From positions 1-39,370 of the forward strand of contig VFZF01000023.1 of the NCBI GenBank assembly GCA_016871335.1: a stretch of DNA of 39,370 nucleotides, written 5' to 3'. The notes beneath the pieces were generated by a model that saw only the letters and a list, made by a program, of their open reading frames with translations, had not been told where the DNA came from and searched no databases. Position numbers and translations under genes: made by a program. Shown piece after piece: positions 26,345 to 34,901 of this stretch; positions within the stretch are counted from its first letter, which is position 1; each line of letters opens with the position of its first letter. This stretch comes from Acidimicrobiia bacterium. Its GTDB lineage: Bacteria > Acidobacteriota > Vicinamibacteria > Vicinamibacterales > SCN-69-37.

Positions 26345-26551
26345 TCAGCGGTGTGCGGACATCCCCTCCGGAGCCTGAAGCGCCGCCATGCGGTCCTTCA
26401 GCGCCAGTTTTTGTTTTTTGAGGGCGATTTCTTTCAGGTGCAGAGCGTGCGGGAGATGCGGTAACGCGTGCAGGTGTTGCAGTTCGAGATCGAGCGAGTG
26501 ATGGGCTTGCGCGAGTTGCTGGTAGAGCGGGACTACCGGATCGTCGGCCAT
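26345..26551 (-). CDS. DUF465 (YdcH-like) small protein
   Basis: This 68-residue, charged, mostly helical protein has the DUF465 pattern: an N-terminal helix with H-H-S-L-D-L-E-L (17-24), a short loop with P-H-L-P, then a second helix L-H-L-K-E-I-A-L-K-K-Q-K-L-A-L-K-D-R-M (38-55) that matches the L-K-K-x-K-L-x-L-K-D-x-I end of the family. Function is unknown; it probably forms a small coiled-coil. The ATG at 26551 has a near-perfect AAGGAGG six bases upstream, among the strongest ribosome sites in the window. It lies between rimI (50 nt) and psd (99 nt). Confidence 0.8.
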   Translation of the reverse strand: MADDPVVPLYQQLAQAHHSLDLELQHLHALPHLPHALHLKEIALKKQKLALKDRMAALQAPEGMSAHR

Positions 26552-26601
26552 GCCAGCCTCCTTCCGAGATAGGCGAAACATACCACCGGGATCCGGCGGG
26601 A

Positions 26602-27075
26602 TCAACCCCTGATGGCACCGAGCCTGTGATGCCACAGGATCAGGGCGTCTTCGCGGGGTTGTTCGTAGTAGTCGGGGCGCACACCTTCGACGGCAAATCC
26701 GAGCGATTCGTAGAGGGCGACCGCCGGCACGTTGGATCGCCGCACTTCCAGCGTCGCCGCCTGCGCCCCTTCCGCAACGGCCAACGCGAACACCTCGGTG
26801 AGCAACCGCCGGGCATGTCCCCTGCGGCGCGCATCCGGGGCAATCGCCAGACTGTTGATGTGCAGTTCGCCGGCCACAATCCAGCACGCGCAGAAGCCGA
26901 TCACGCGTCCGGGAATCTCCTCCAGCAGAAACAATCGGGCAACCGGATTTTCGCGAAGCTCCCGGGCCATCGCATCGATGCCCCACGCGCGATAAAACGA
27001 CGCGGCCTGAATCGCCGCCACGCCGGCCAGCGATTCGCCTGCCGCCGCGCGGCGAACTCTGACGATGGATGTCAT
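26602..27075 (-). CDS. rimI: Ribosomal protein bS18-alanine N-acetyltransferase family (RimI)
   Basis: This 157-residue GNAT acetyltransferase has the acetyl-CoA-binding motif A as I-A-P-D-A-R-R-R-G-H-A-R-R-L-L (77-91), the upstream strand L-H-I-N-S-L-A, and the C-terminal N-V-P-A-V-A-L-Y-E-S-L-G-F, usual in RimI. The ATG at 27075 overlaps the tsaB TGA (ATGA). Genes for RimI and TsaB often lie together, which supports the name over a generic GNAT. The TsaD partner is not in the window. Confidence 0.88.
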   Translation of the reverse strand: MTSIVRVRRAAAGESLAGVAAIQAASFYRAWGIDAMARELRENPVARLFLLEEIPGRVIGFCACWIVAGELHINSLAIAPDARRRGHARRLLTEVFALAVAEGAQAATLEVRRSNVPAVALYESLGFAVEGVRPDYYEQPREDALILWHHRLGAIRG

Positions 27076-27764
27076 GCCTGCGTGAGACGCCGCTCGCGTG
27101 CGAGTTCCACGTCGGGCCGGCGGACGTACACCGGTCGCAGCGCGTGTGGTGTGACACACGGGGACGCGCCTGATGCCGCGAGCCGCGCAGCTCCGGCGGC
27201 CAGCGGCTCACACGCGTCGAGCACCTCCCATCCCGCGCCGGACCAGACATCCGCATACCGGACCGCCCCGCTGCCCACAACAGTGACCGGCGCCGTGACA
27301 TCCCCGATGTCCGCGGGCGACGGCACACCAACCATAGGCTCTCCACGCAACGCCATCGACGCGCCGTCCCAGTGATAGGTCGCCGTGAACACTTCGCCGC
27401 GCATGCCATCCAGGCACGCGACCACGGTGCGGACTCCGGCGTCCGGATGTGTGACCCGCCAGCCATCGGCCAATGCGTCAAGCGTGGACACGGCGGCCAC
27501 TGGCCAGGAGCGCGTCACCGCAAGCCCCTGCGCGCAGGCCATGCCGATGCGCACCCCTGTGAACGATCCCGGGCCACAGACGACGGCAAGATGAGTCACG
27601 TCCTCGAGCCGCAGGCCCTGCGCACCCAGCCACGCGACAAGCGCCTGCGGCAACCGCGCGGCATGCGGCACACCGGACTCTCCCAGGGTCGCCACCACCT
27701 GTCCGTCGCGGAAGACGGCGAGACTACCTGCGGGCGTGACGGTTTCAAGTGCAAGAACGACCAT
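27072..27764 (-). CDS. tsaB: tRNA threonylcarbamoyladenosine synthesis protein TsaB
   Basis: TsaB is the non-catalytic partner that, with TsaD and TsaE, makes t6A37 in ANN-decoding tRNAs. The 230-residue protein opens V-V-L-A-L-E-T-V-T-P (ASKHA fold; usual form I-L-A-I-D-T-S) and has V-V-C-G-P-G-S-F-T-G-V-R-I-G, the hallmark of the family. The ATG at 27764 is chosen because the family starts there; the open frame continues upstream into mutS antisense. It has no Shine-Dalgarno site, and a TATAAC ends about nine bases before it. Confidence 0.93.
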   Translation of the reverse strand: MVVLALETVTPAGSLAVFRDGQVVATLGESGVPHAARLPQALVAWLGAQGLRLEDVTHLAVVCGPGSFTGVRIGMACAQGLAVTRSWPVAAVSTLDALADGWRVTHPDAGVRTVVACLDGMRGEVFTATYHWDGASMALRGEPMVGVPSPADIGDVTAPVTVVGSGAVRYADVWSGAGWEVLDACEPLAAGAARLAASGASPCVTPHALRPVYVRRPDVELARERRLTQA

Positions 27765-27772
27765 GCGCTGAA

Positions 27773-27781
27773 TGTTATACT
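27773..27781. promoter_or_regulatory. Overlapping divergent -10 elements, tsaB/mutS
   Basis: The plus strand reads TGTTATACT at 27773-27781, an extended -10 (TG, one base, TATACT). The minus strand reads TATAAC at 27779-27774. The two share four bases, so this looks like one symmetric promoter serving both directions. Plus-strand transcription would begin near 27788, upstream of the GTG at 27808 but downstream of the ATG at 27772. Minus-strand transcription would begin about three bases before the tsaB ATG. Confidence 0.5.
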
Positions 27782-27807
27782 CCCCGCAGTCAGCCGCACT
27801 GTTTCCC

Positions 27808-30435
27808 GTGACAACCGTACCCGCCCCACCGGCCACAACTCCGGCCATGCGCCAATATCTCGACGCGAAGCGACAGCATCGCGACGCCATCGTCCTGTTC
27901 CGCATGGGCGACTTCTACGAGATGTTTTTTGAGGACGCGATCGTGGCGTCGCGGGTGCTTGAACTCACGCTGACGTCACGGGCCAAGGATGCCACCGGCA
28001 CGGCCATCCCGATGTGCGGCATGCCGTTTCACGCGGTGGACGGCTACCTCGCGCGACTCGTCAAACACGGGTATCGCGTCGCCATCTGCGAACAGGTGGA
28101 AGACCCAAAGAAGGCCAAGGGCCTCGTCAAACGTGAGGTGACACGGGTGGTGTCGCCGGGGACGTTTACGGACGCGGGCTACCTCGACGCCCGCGAACCG
28201 GCGTTCCTCGCTGCCATCGTCCGCACCAGCACCGACACGGTCGGTCTGGCGGTGATCGATGTCTCGACCGGCGAATTTTCGGCGGCCGAGTGGACGGGGC
28301 CAGGTGCCGATGCCTCCATCGCGGCGGAAATCGCCGTGCTGCGTCCGAAAGAACTCCTCGTGGCCGACGATGCGGCCATCGAGGCGTGGGTGCCGCCGCT
28401 GGTGACGCCACGGATCACACGCCGGGAAGCCTGGTCCTTCGACGGAGGTCGCGCACGGGAACTCCTGCTCGACCAGCTCCGGACGGCCTCCCTCGCTGGA
28501 TTCGGGCTCGACGATGCCCCGGCCGCGACAGCGGCTGCCGGCGCCATCGTGGGCTATCTGCGGGACACACAGCGGGTAGACCTGGCGCACGTGCGCGACA
28601 TCTCGCGGCGGGTCACGACCGACGCGCTGCTCATCGACCCCGTCACGCTGCGGCACCTGAATGTGATTGAAGGTGTGGATGGCGGACGCGCCGGGTCGCT
28701 GCTTGATGAACTGGACCGCACGGTGACGTCGATGGGCGGCCGTCTGCTTCGATCGTGGCTGATTCGTCCGCTTGTGGCGCTCGCGCGCATCCAGGACCGC
28801 CTCGACGCCGTCGAAGACTTCGCGTTCCGGTCCACTGAACGTGCCAAGATTCGCGAACTGCTCAAAGGCATGCACGACCTGGAGCGCCTGGTCGCGCGGG
28901 CATCGCTGGGCACCGCAGGTCCCCGCGACCTCGTGGCGCTGCGCCAGTCGCTCTCACTTCTGCCGAAGCTCCGCACCATCGTCGCGCCCCTCCAGGCGCC
29001 GCTGGTGCTCAGCCTGCTGGCGGAACTTGACGACCTCACGGATCTGCGCGATCTGATTGAACGGACGCTGATTGATGAGCCCCCGGCGATCGCGCGGGAG
29101 GGCGGCGTGATTCGGGACGGCGTGGACGCCGAGATCGATGAACTTCGCACGATCAGCCGCGGCGGCAAGACAGCCATTGCCGCGATGGAAGAGGCCGAAC
29201 GCGCCCGCACCGGCATCTCGTCGTTGAAGATCCGGTACAACCGCGTCTTTGGCTACTACATCGAAATCACCAAGGCGAACCTCGCCAACGCGCCCGAGGA
29301 TTACATCCGGAAGCAGACCATCGCCGGCGGTGAGCGCTACATCACGCCGTCGCTGAAGGAATACGAGGACAAGGTCCTCCACGCGGATGAACGCATTGTC
29401 GTGCGTGAACTGGCACTGTTCGAGACGCTTCGCGGTCAAGTCGCCGCGGACGCGCCGCGCATTCTGGACACCGCGCGTGCCGTCGCCGCCCTTGATACGC
29501 TCGCCGCGCTGGCCGATACCGCGGCGGCCGGCAATTACACGAAGCCGCACGTGCATGACGGCGACGAGTTCTCGGCACTCGACGCCAGGCATCCCGTCGT
29601 CGAACGCCACGTCGCATCCGCGTTTGTGCCTAATGACGTGTCCCTGAATGGCACGACGCAGCAGCTGGTGATTCTCACCGGCCCGAACATGGGCGGCAAA
29701 TCCACGTTCCTCCGGCAGACCGCGCTCCTCTCCGTGATGGCGCAGGCGGGCGCATTTGTCCCTGCGCGACGCGCCAAGTTGTCGATCGTCGACCGCATCT
29801 TCGCGCGCGTAGGGGCATCCGACAACATCGCGCGTGGACAGTCGACGTTCATGGTGGAGATGCAGGAGACCGCATCAATTCTCCACACGGCCACCTCTCG
29901 CAGCCTCGTGATCCTCGATGAGATCGGCCGCGGCACCGCCACGTTTGATGGACTCAGCCTCGCGTGGGCCGTGGCCGAACACCTCGCGACGAGTGATCGC
30001 GCGCGACCCAAGACGATCTTCGCCACGCACTATCACGAGCTGACGGACCTCGCCGACGGCATCGCCGGCGTCATCAACTTTCACGTCGCCGCCCGCGAAT
30101 TCAAGGACGACATCGTCTTCCTGCACAAGGTCATCGAAGGCCGATCGGATCGTTCGTACGGCATCCAGGTCGCCCGGCTGGCCGGTCTGCCGGCGGTGGT
30201 GGTCCGACGGGCGACGGAGATTCTGCGCTCGCTCGAACAGGACGAACTGCAGCGTGGTGGCCGTCCGAGCCTCTCGGGCTCCCCCGCGCCGGCTCAGGCA
30301 CAGCTCGGATTGTTCCAGGCTCCCGCTGAGACTCACATCGTCGTTGACCGTCTGCGCGCGCTGAACGTGGATGGCCTGACGCCGCTGGAGGCGCTGAACC
30401 TGCTCGCGGAGCTGAGACGCGAGGCCGAGAAGTGA
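27808..30435 (+). CDS. mutS: DNA mismatch repair protein MutS
   Basis: MutS binds mismatches and starts methyl-independent or methyl-directed repair with MutL. From the GTG at 27808 the product has 875 residues. The mismatch-binding G-D-F-Y-E-M-F then falls at Phe36 and Glu38, the same numbers as in Escherichia coli. The ATPase has Walker A G-P-N-M-G-G-K-S-T, Walker B V-I-L-D-E-I-G-R-G-T and F-A-T-H-Y-H-E-L. An in-frame ATG at 27772 would add 12 residues, but it lies upstream of the transcript start predicted from the extended -10 at 27773. The TGA overlaps the next gene's GTG by four bases. Confidence 0.95.
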   Translation: MTTVPAPPATTPAMRQYLDAKRQHRDAIVLFRMGDFYEMFFEDAIVASRVLELTLTSRAKDATGTAIPMCGMPFHAVDGYLARLVKHGYRVAICEQVEDPKKAKGLVKREVTRVVSPGTFTDAGYLDAREPAFLAAIVRTSTDTVGLAVIDVSTGEFSAAEWTGPGADASIAAEIAVLRPKELLVADDAAIEAWVPPLVTPRITRREAWSFDGGRARELLLDQLRTASLAGFGLDDAPAATAAAGAIVGYLRDTQRVDLAHVRDISRRVTTDALLIDPVTLRHLNVIEGVDGGRAGSLLDELDRTVTSMGGRLLRSWLIRPLVALARIQDRLDAVEDFAFRSTERAKIRELLKGMHDLERLVARASLGTAGPRDLVALRQSLSLLPKLRTIVAPLQAPLVLSLLAELDDLTDLRDLIERTLIDEPPAIAREGGVIRDGVDAEIDELRTISRGGKTAIAAMEEAERARTGISSLKIRYNRVFGYYIEITKANLANAPEDYIRKQTIAGGERYITPSLKEYEDKVLHADERIVVRELALFETLRGQVAADAPRILDTARAVAALDTLAALADTAAAGNYTKPHVHDGDEFSALDARHPVVERHVASAFVPNDVSLNGTTQQLVILTGPNMGGKSTFLRQTALLSVMAQAGAFVPARRAKLSIVDRIFARVGASDNIARGQSTFMVEMQETASILHTATSRSLVILDEIGRGTATFDGLSLAWAVAEHLATSDRARPKTIFATHYHELTDLADGIAGVINFHVAAREFKDDIVFLHKVIEGRSDRSYGIQVARLAGLPAVVVRRATEILRSLEQDELQRGGRPSLSGSPAPAQAQLGLFQAPAETHIVVDRLRALNVDGLTPLEALNLLAELRREAEK

Positions 30436-31943
30436 AGCGTCTGGTCGCGACTGCGCTGCTCCTTGCAGGCTGCGCCGCTCACACGCCTCGTCTCGCCGAC
30501 GTCATTGTCGTCGGCATGACCAACAGCCCAACCAACTTTGATCCGGCGATTGGCCTCGACGAAGCCTCGCAGAAGGTCCATCAACTGCTCTACAGCTCGT
30601 TGCTGCGCATCGATGAGAATCTGCGCGTGGTGCCGGACCTCGCGACCTCGCTTGAGTGGCCGGACCCGGCAACCTATGTCGTCACCATCCCGGATGGGGT
30701 GACGTTCCACGACGGTCGTGCACTGACCGTCAAGGACGTGGCGTTTACGTTCCGGCGCTTCCTCGACCCGGCGTTCGTCTCGGGTCGCAAAGGCGCCTAC
30801 CGTTCACTGACGGCGGTGGACATCCTCGACGACCATCGTGTGGCCTTCCGGCTGACAGAGCCGTCCGCGTCATTTCCGGTGAACCTCGTCATGGGCATCG
30901 TGCCTGAAGGCACCGGTGCAGAGGCGGCCCGGCAGCCCATCGGGTCCGGCCCGTACAAGCTGGCGGCGTACATCCCCGACGAGTCCACCACGCTGGCACC
31001 CTTTGCGGACTACCACCGCGGGGCGCCTCGCAACGCAGGTCTCGTGCTGCGCGTGATTCCCGACGAGACCATGCGCGGTCTTGAATTGCGCAAGGGGTCG
31101 ATCGACATGGTCGTCAACGACCTGTCGCCCGACATCGTGGCGGGCCTCAGGAAGTCAGCCGACGTGCAGGTCGTGACGGCGCTCGGCACCGACTACGCCT
31201 ACATGGGGTTCAATCTGCGCGATCCGATGCTGCAGGATCGCCGGCTGCGACAGGCCATCGGTTACGCCGTGGACACGACAGCGATTGTTGATCACCTGCG
31301 GCAAGGGCTGGCCGCGCCGGCCGTCGGCATCGTGCCGCCGATGTCATGGGCCCACAACCGCAACACGTTCCGGTTCACGCGCGATCTCGACAAGGCGCGC
31401 GCCCTGCTCGACGAGGCCGGATACCCGGATCCTGATGGCGACGGTCCACGGCCACGTCTCACGCTGAGCCTCAAGACCTCCACCGCAGAGGCGTATCGCC
31501 TCCAGGCGGCAGTGATCCAGCAGCAGCTCTCCGAAGTCGGCATCGCGCTCGAGCTGCGCTCGTACGAATTCGCCACGCTGTTTGCTGACGTCATTCGCGG
31601 CAACGTCCAGCTCTACACGCTGCAGTGGGTGGGCGTGACCGATCCCGACATGCTGCGGCGCGTCTTTCATTCCTCGCAGGTGCCACCCGCCGGGTTCAAT
31701 CGCGGCTACTACAAGAATCCCGAAGTTGATCGCCTGATTGACGCCGCCACCGGCACGCTCTCGGAATCCGAGCGCGGCGTACTCTACGCCAAGGTGCAGG
31801 AGATCATCGCAAACGATGCGCCCTACATCAGCCTGTGGTACAAGACGAACGTGGCGGTGGCGCAATCGCGTTTCACCGGCATCACGTTGTCACCCACCGC
31901 CGAATTCACCTTTCTTCAGTTTGTCGCCCCACGGAGCCAGTAA
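30432..31943 (+). CDS. ABC-transporter substrate-binding lipoprotein, family 5 (peptide type)
   Basis: This 503-residue solute-binding protein is of the OppA/DppA class. The signal sequence ends in a lipobox L-L-A-G-C with the lipidated Cys at 14. It continues N-F-D-P-A (start of the family 5 domain), L-L-Y-S-S-L-L-R-I-D, D-G-V-T-F-H-D-G-R-x-L-T-x-x-D-V-A-F-T, R-Q-A-I-G-Y-A-V-D and a C-terminal P-Y-I-S-L-W-Y. The GTG start overlaps the mutS stop (GTGA). No permease or ATPase genes accompany it, so it must use a transporter encoded elsewhere or act as a receptor. It shares one base with the agmatinase-family gene downstream (TAATG), suggesting a link to amines, which is inference only. Confidence 0.85.
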   Translation: MKRLVATALLLAGCAAHTPRLADVIVVGMTNSPTNFDPAIGLDEASQKVHQLLYSSLLRIDENLRVVPDLATSLEWPDPATYVVTIPDGVTFHDGRALTVKDVAFTFRRFLDPAFVSGRKGAYRSLTAVDILDDHRVAFRLTEPSASFPVNLVMGIVPEGTGAEAARQPIGSGPYKLAAYIPDESTTLAPFADYHRGAPRNAGLVLRVIPDETMRGLELRKGSIDMVVNDLSPDIVAGLRKSADVQVVTALGTDYAYMGFNLRDPMLQDRRLRQAIGYAVDTTAIVDHLRQGLAAPAVGIVPPMSWAHNRNTFRFTRDLDKARALLDEAGYPDPDGDGPRPRLTLSLKTSTAEAYRLQAAVIQQQLSEVGIALELRSYEFATLFADVIRGNVQLYTLQWVGVTDPDMLRRVFHSSQVPPAGFNRGYYKNPEVDRLIDAATGTLSESERGVLYAKVQEIIANDAPYISLWYKTNVAVAQSRFTGITLSPTAEFTFLQFVAPRSQ

Positions 31944-32845
31944 TGCCGCAGCCTACCGACTACGACCAGTATCCCAATCTCACATTCCTGGGCGTTCTGC
32001 CGGAGCCCAGGTCGTACGACGACTCGGCCGCGGTGATTCTGCCCTGCCCGTTCGAAAAGACCGTGTCGTACATGCCCGGCACACGCTTCGGTCCGCGAGA
32101 GATCATCGTCGCCTCCGCGCAGGTGGAATTGTGGGATGAGGAAGTCGGCGTGGACGTGCATCCGCGCGGCATTTTCACCATGCCGGAGATGGACCTCTCA
32201 CACGGCACCATGGACGCCGCCGTCGCGCACATCCGTCGTATCGCCGGCGAGATTATGGACGATGGCAAGTTTCTGGTGACGCTGGGTGGCGAACACTCGA
32301 TTACGCCGCCGCTTGTGGCAGCTGCGGCCGCGCGTCACAAGGGACTCACCGTGCTGCAGATTGACGCGCACGCCGACCTGCGCGACGGCTACCAGGGGGA
32401 GGCCAACAGCCACGCCTCCGCAATGATGCGCACCCTCGACCATGTGGATTCACTGGTCCAGGTCGGCATCCGCAATATCTCGGAGGAAGAGGCCAAGGCT
32501 GTGCCCGGCCTGAACACGACGATCTTTTATGACTGGAACATGCGCGACGATCCCAACTGGATGGACCGTGTGCTGGAGAAGCTGACCGGCCCCGTGTATG
32601 TCTCGGTCGATCTCGATGGCCTGGAACCCGGGCTGATTTCTGCGACCGGCACACCCGAACCCGGCGGTCTCGCGTGGCGCGAAGTCACCACACTCCTGCG
32701 CCGCACCTTCGAGCAGAAACAGGTCGTCGCCTGCGACGTTGTTGAACTCTGCCCGATTCCCGGGCACTGGTCGTCCAACTTCGTGGCGGCGCGACTGGTT
32801 TACAAGTTGCTGACGTACAAGCTGGGCCTGAAGGGATCGAGTTAA
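31943..32845 (+). CDS. speB: Agmatinase/ureohydrolase family enzyme
   Basis: Ureohydrolases use a two-manganese centre to split a guanidino group, for example agmatine to putrescine and urea. The 300 residues carry the metal motifs L-G-G-E-H-S (His118), D-A-H-A-D (Asp141, His143, Asp145) and S-V-D-L-D-G-L-E-P (Asp223, Asp225). All the metal ligands are present. Two non-ligand positions differ from the common form: Glu in G-G-E-H-S (often G-G-D-H-S) and Glu228 in L-E-P (often L-D-P). Agmatinase is the most likely member, but arginase or guanidinobutyrase cannot be excluded. The ATG at 31943 uses the last base of the upstream TAA. Confidence 0.82.
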   Translation: MPQPTDYDQYPNLTFLGVLPEPRSYDDSAAVILPCPFEKTVSYMPGTRFGPREIIVASAQVELWDEEVGVDVHPRGIFTMPEMDLSHGTMDAAVAHIRRIAGEIMDDGKFLVTLGGEHSITPPLVAAAAARHKGLTVLQIDAHADLRDGYQGEANSHASAMMRTLDHVDSLVQVGIRNISEEEAKAVPGLNTTIFYDWNMRDDPNWMDRVLEKLTGPVYVSVDLDGLEPGLISATGTPEPGGLAWREVTTLLRRTFEQKQVVACDVVELCPIPGHWSSNFVAARLVYKLLTYKLGLKGSS

Positions 32846-32930
32846 TGGGCCAATGAGGCAATGAATGAAGCGTGACTCAAACGCTCTTCATTGCCCCATT
32901 GGCCCATTGCCCCATTGCCTCATTAACAAT
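32844..32930. repeat. Intergenic word-array hairpin between convergent genes
   Basis: AATGGGCCAATG..GGCAATGAA at 32844-32865, ending AGCGT at 32873, pairs with 32881-32908, giving a stem of about 28 bp with one mismatch and a small bulge around a 7-nt loop. The right side continues with further CCCATTG/CCTCATT words to about 32924. The element fills the whole gap between two convergent genes and could end transcription in both directions, although no T-tract follows. Its design, short near-identical words arranged as a palindrome, is the same as that at 35561-35657. Confidence 0.7.
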
Positions 32931-33652
32931 TAGCCCAGCTTCGTCAGTTCCGTCCGCGCCTGCGGCACGAACAGCGAGTCGGGGAATTCGTCGACGATGC
33001 GCTTGAAGGTCGTCTTGGCTTCGGCGGTCTTGCCCGCCTTCTGATAGCCGCGCGCGAGTTCCATCAGCACGCCATCAACGGGCAGCATGCCGTCACGATC
33101 GGCGGCGAGGGATTCGAGGATCGGCAACCCCTTGTCGAACTGTCCAGCGGCGATGAGCGTCTCGGCCTGTCCCATCTTGGCGGCGACGGTGTAGAGGTCG
33201 TTGCCGGCCGCGTCGATCGTGGACTGGAAGCCCTTCTCGGCCTCGGCATATTTGCCCATCGCTGCCAGTGAAGCGGCGTGGTGATACCGGGCAGCCGTGC
33301 CCGCCTGCGTGGACGGATACTGGTCGATGACCTGCTGGAACGCCGCGAGCGCGGCTTCATTGCGGGCCTGTTCCGTCGGGAACGTGCCGCCCTGCTGCGT
33401 GGCGCCAGGCACGGTCGGCGCCGGCACGATCGGCGAGTCGTAGGTCTGCATGGCGATGGCCAGCAGCGACTCGGCCTTCGCGGACGTCCGACCGCTCCAC
33501 CACTGATACGCGCTCGCGATGAGCACCACCGCCACGACGGCAACGATGCCGATGACGATGCGGTCGCGGTTGGCGGCGAGCACTTCGGTCGCCTTGGCGA
33601 CGCGCAGTGCGAAATCGTTCTGCTTCAGCTTGTGACGCTGTTCTGCCTTCAT
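32930..33652 (-). CDS. TPR-containing single-pass membrane protein, YfgM-like
   Basis: This 240-residue protein has a lysine- and arginine-rich cytoplasmic start, one membrane helix at about 31-49 (I-V-I-G-I-V-A-V-V-A-V-V-L-I), and a periplasmic region of TPR-like helix pairs: A-L-A-A-F-Q-Q-V-I-D-Q-Y-P-S, M-G-K-Y-A-E-A-E-K-G-F, A-G-K-T-A-E-A-K-T-T-F-K-R-I-V-D-E-F-P-D-S. This matches the TPR_21/YfgM layout, proteins linked to periplasmic chaperone networks at the Sec translocon. The ATG at 33652 has TAGGAAT just upstream, and an extended -10-like TGCTACACT (TACACT at 33694-33689) lies about 30 nt further. An upstream ATG at 33688 lacks a ribosome site. Confidence 0.75.
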   Translation of the reverse strand: MKAEQRHKLKQNDFALRVAKATEVLAANRDRIVIGIVAVVAVVLIASAYQWWSGRTSAKAESLLAIAMQTYDSPIVPAPTVPGATQQGGTFPTEQARNEAALAAFQQVIDQYPSTQAGTAARYHHAASLAAMGKYAEAEKGFQSTIDAAGNDLYTVAAKMGQAETLIAAGQFDKGLPILESLAADRDGMLPVDGVLMELARGYQKAGKTAEAKTTFKRIVDEFPDSLFVPQARTELTKLG

Positions 33653-33739
33653 ATTCCTACCGGTCTCCCTGGCACATTGCAACTTCACAGTGTAGCAGAC
33701 GGCTCCGTCTCTGGCCCTGGTCGCTCATGCCCACACTGT

Positions 33740-33884
33740 CAGGTGCCCGGCCGGTGGCGGGTCCTGCCGCCGAACAGCCCCATCTGGTGCTCGCTTTCGC
33801 TGCGCCATTCGGCGCAGCTCATGGCGCCCCGAGCCTGTCGAGGGGCGCGCCAGGCGAGGGGCCCCGTTCGGCGTCACCCGCGTG
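33740..33884 (+). repeat. Dispersed intergenic repeat, copy A
   Basis: This stretch shares two blocks with the reverse complement of 34902-35010. The first runs from GGCGGGTCCTGCCGCCGA through CAGCCCCATCTGGTGCTCGC (one mismatch over about 38 nt). The second runs from GGGGC through CCCCGTTCGGCGTCACCCGC. Copy A has an extra central part with its own small hairpins (TGCGCCattcGGCGCA near 33801-33816 and GGCGCCCC/GGGGCGC). No gene is seen in 33653-34009, and this repeat is its main content. Confidence 0.7.
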
Positions 33885-34009
33885 TGGCCGGGATAGTCCG
33901 AACGTCCAAAGGACCAAGATCGAGTCGCTCTTGGGTCACTGCTCCACCAGTTCGGAGCTGATAACCGCCGGTCTCTAAACCGATCTGCTACTCAACGGGG
34001 AGGACGTCG

Positions 34010-34608
34010 TCAGCACGCCATACGAATCCGGTTGAGTATCTTAAGGTTTGGTCCCGCGGCCATCAGCAACACAGCGACCTTCTCGTAGCTGTTAGGTATG
34101 GACGGTGCCCCCGCGGTCCAATGCAAGGCGTTTCTCGCCTCGCGAATCTTGTGAGACCACATCGCGGCCTGTTCAAGGTCGGGCACGCTGACTCCGCTCT
34201 TCTGCCTGACTGTTTGCGCCGCGGCGCTGTTGTAGATCGTGAGGACTCGTTGGATCTTTTGTTTCGCTGACACCTGCCACCCCGCCAAGGCCGCCAGGTG
34301 GAGGGTCTGTCCCCTCCAGCGATAGCGACGCCTTCACGAGCGCACTCGCCCGCCGCGAGTGCGTACGCGTGGAAGGCCACAATCCACGCAACCACCGAGT
34401 CCAAGACCCCTTCAAGGTTGCCCGCGTCAAGCTGAACCACGGGTTGCCACACGTAGCCACTCGCCGTTTCGGCCCATCGCCAGGCAGCACCGTGAACAGC
34501 CAAGACACCTTGTCCCTGCCTCACGATGTCGACCTTGGCCGCCACTATGTCTGGCCGCCGAACCTTAACCCGTTGCAGAAGCTGCTGTCTGACTTCTTCT
34601 GGCCCCAT
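34010..34608 (-). pseudogene. Frameshifted hypothetical gene next to tRNA-Arg
   Basis: An ATG at 34608 with GGGGAG just upstream opens a frame reading M-G-P-E-E-V-R-Q-Q-L-L-Q-R-V to about 34315. From there the sensible reading continues in another frame, Q-T-L-H-L-A-A-L-A-G-W-Q-V-S-A-K-Q to the TGA at 34010. One extra G in the GGGG run (34311-34314) would join the two into a single protein of about 199 residues. The C-terminal half has K-I-R-E-A-R-N-A-L-H-W, which resembles the R-x6-H motif of HEPN-type proteins; this is speculative. I recognise no family. It may be a recent pseudogene, a sequencing error or a programmed shift. Confidence 0.5.
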
Positions 34609-34769
34609 TCTCTGCTCCCCGTCTTGGCCACTGGTAAACGACTGAACGCGCGGCTGGCCTGAGGCATGCAATCCCGCACGGAAACCACGAGCCACATTCC
34701 GCCAGAGACCCGCCGAATGCGCCGTCTAGTGGGCGCGCGTGACTCGGCGTTGTGGTTGGGAACCCAATC

Positions 34770-34846
34770 TGGTGCGCCCGGCAGGACTCGAACCTGCGAC
34801 CCCCAGTTTAGGAAACCGGTGCTCTATCCACCTGAGCTACGGGCGC
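34770..34846 (-). tRNA. tRNA-Arg (anticodon CCT)
   Basis: Read on the minus strand, the 77 nt fold into a full cloverleaf. The acceptor stem is GCGCCCG with CGGGCGC; the D arm is AGCTCAG...GAGC. The anticodon arm CCGGT-TTCCTAA-ACTGG gives anticodon CCT, and the T arm contains GGTTCGAGTCC. The discriminator A and CCA are encoded (34773-34770). It decodes AGG arginine codons. It is a single gene, not in a tRNA cluster, and the frameshifted gene and a dispersed repeat flank it. Confidence 0.96.
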
Positions 34847-34901
34847 TTGTGTTGAAAACGTACCATACCGCGGCGGACATCGAGACCGCTGAGGCATCAA
34901 G

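Noticed and set aside
34010-34846. Integrative element inserted at the tRNA-Arg 3' end
   Set aside because: No integrase gene and no second copy of the tRNA 3' end were found in the window.
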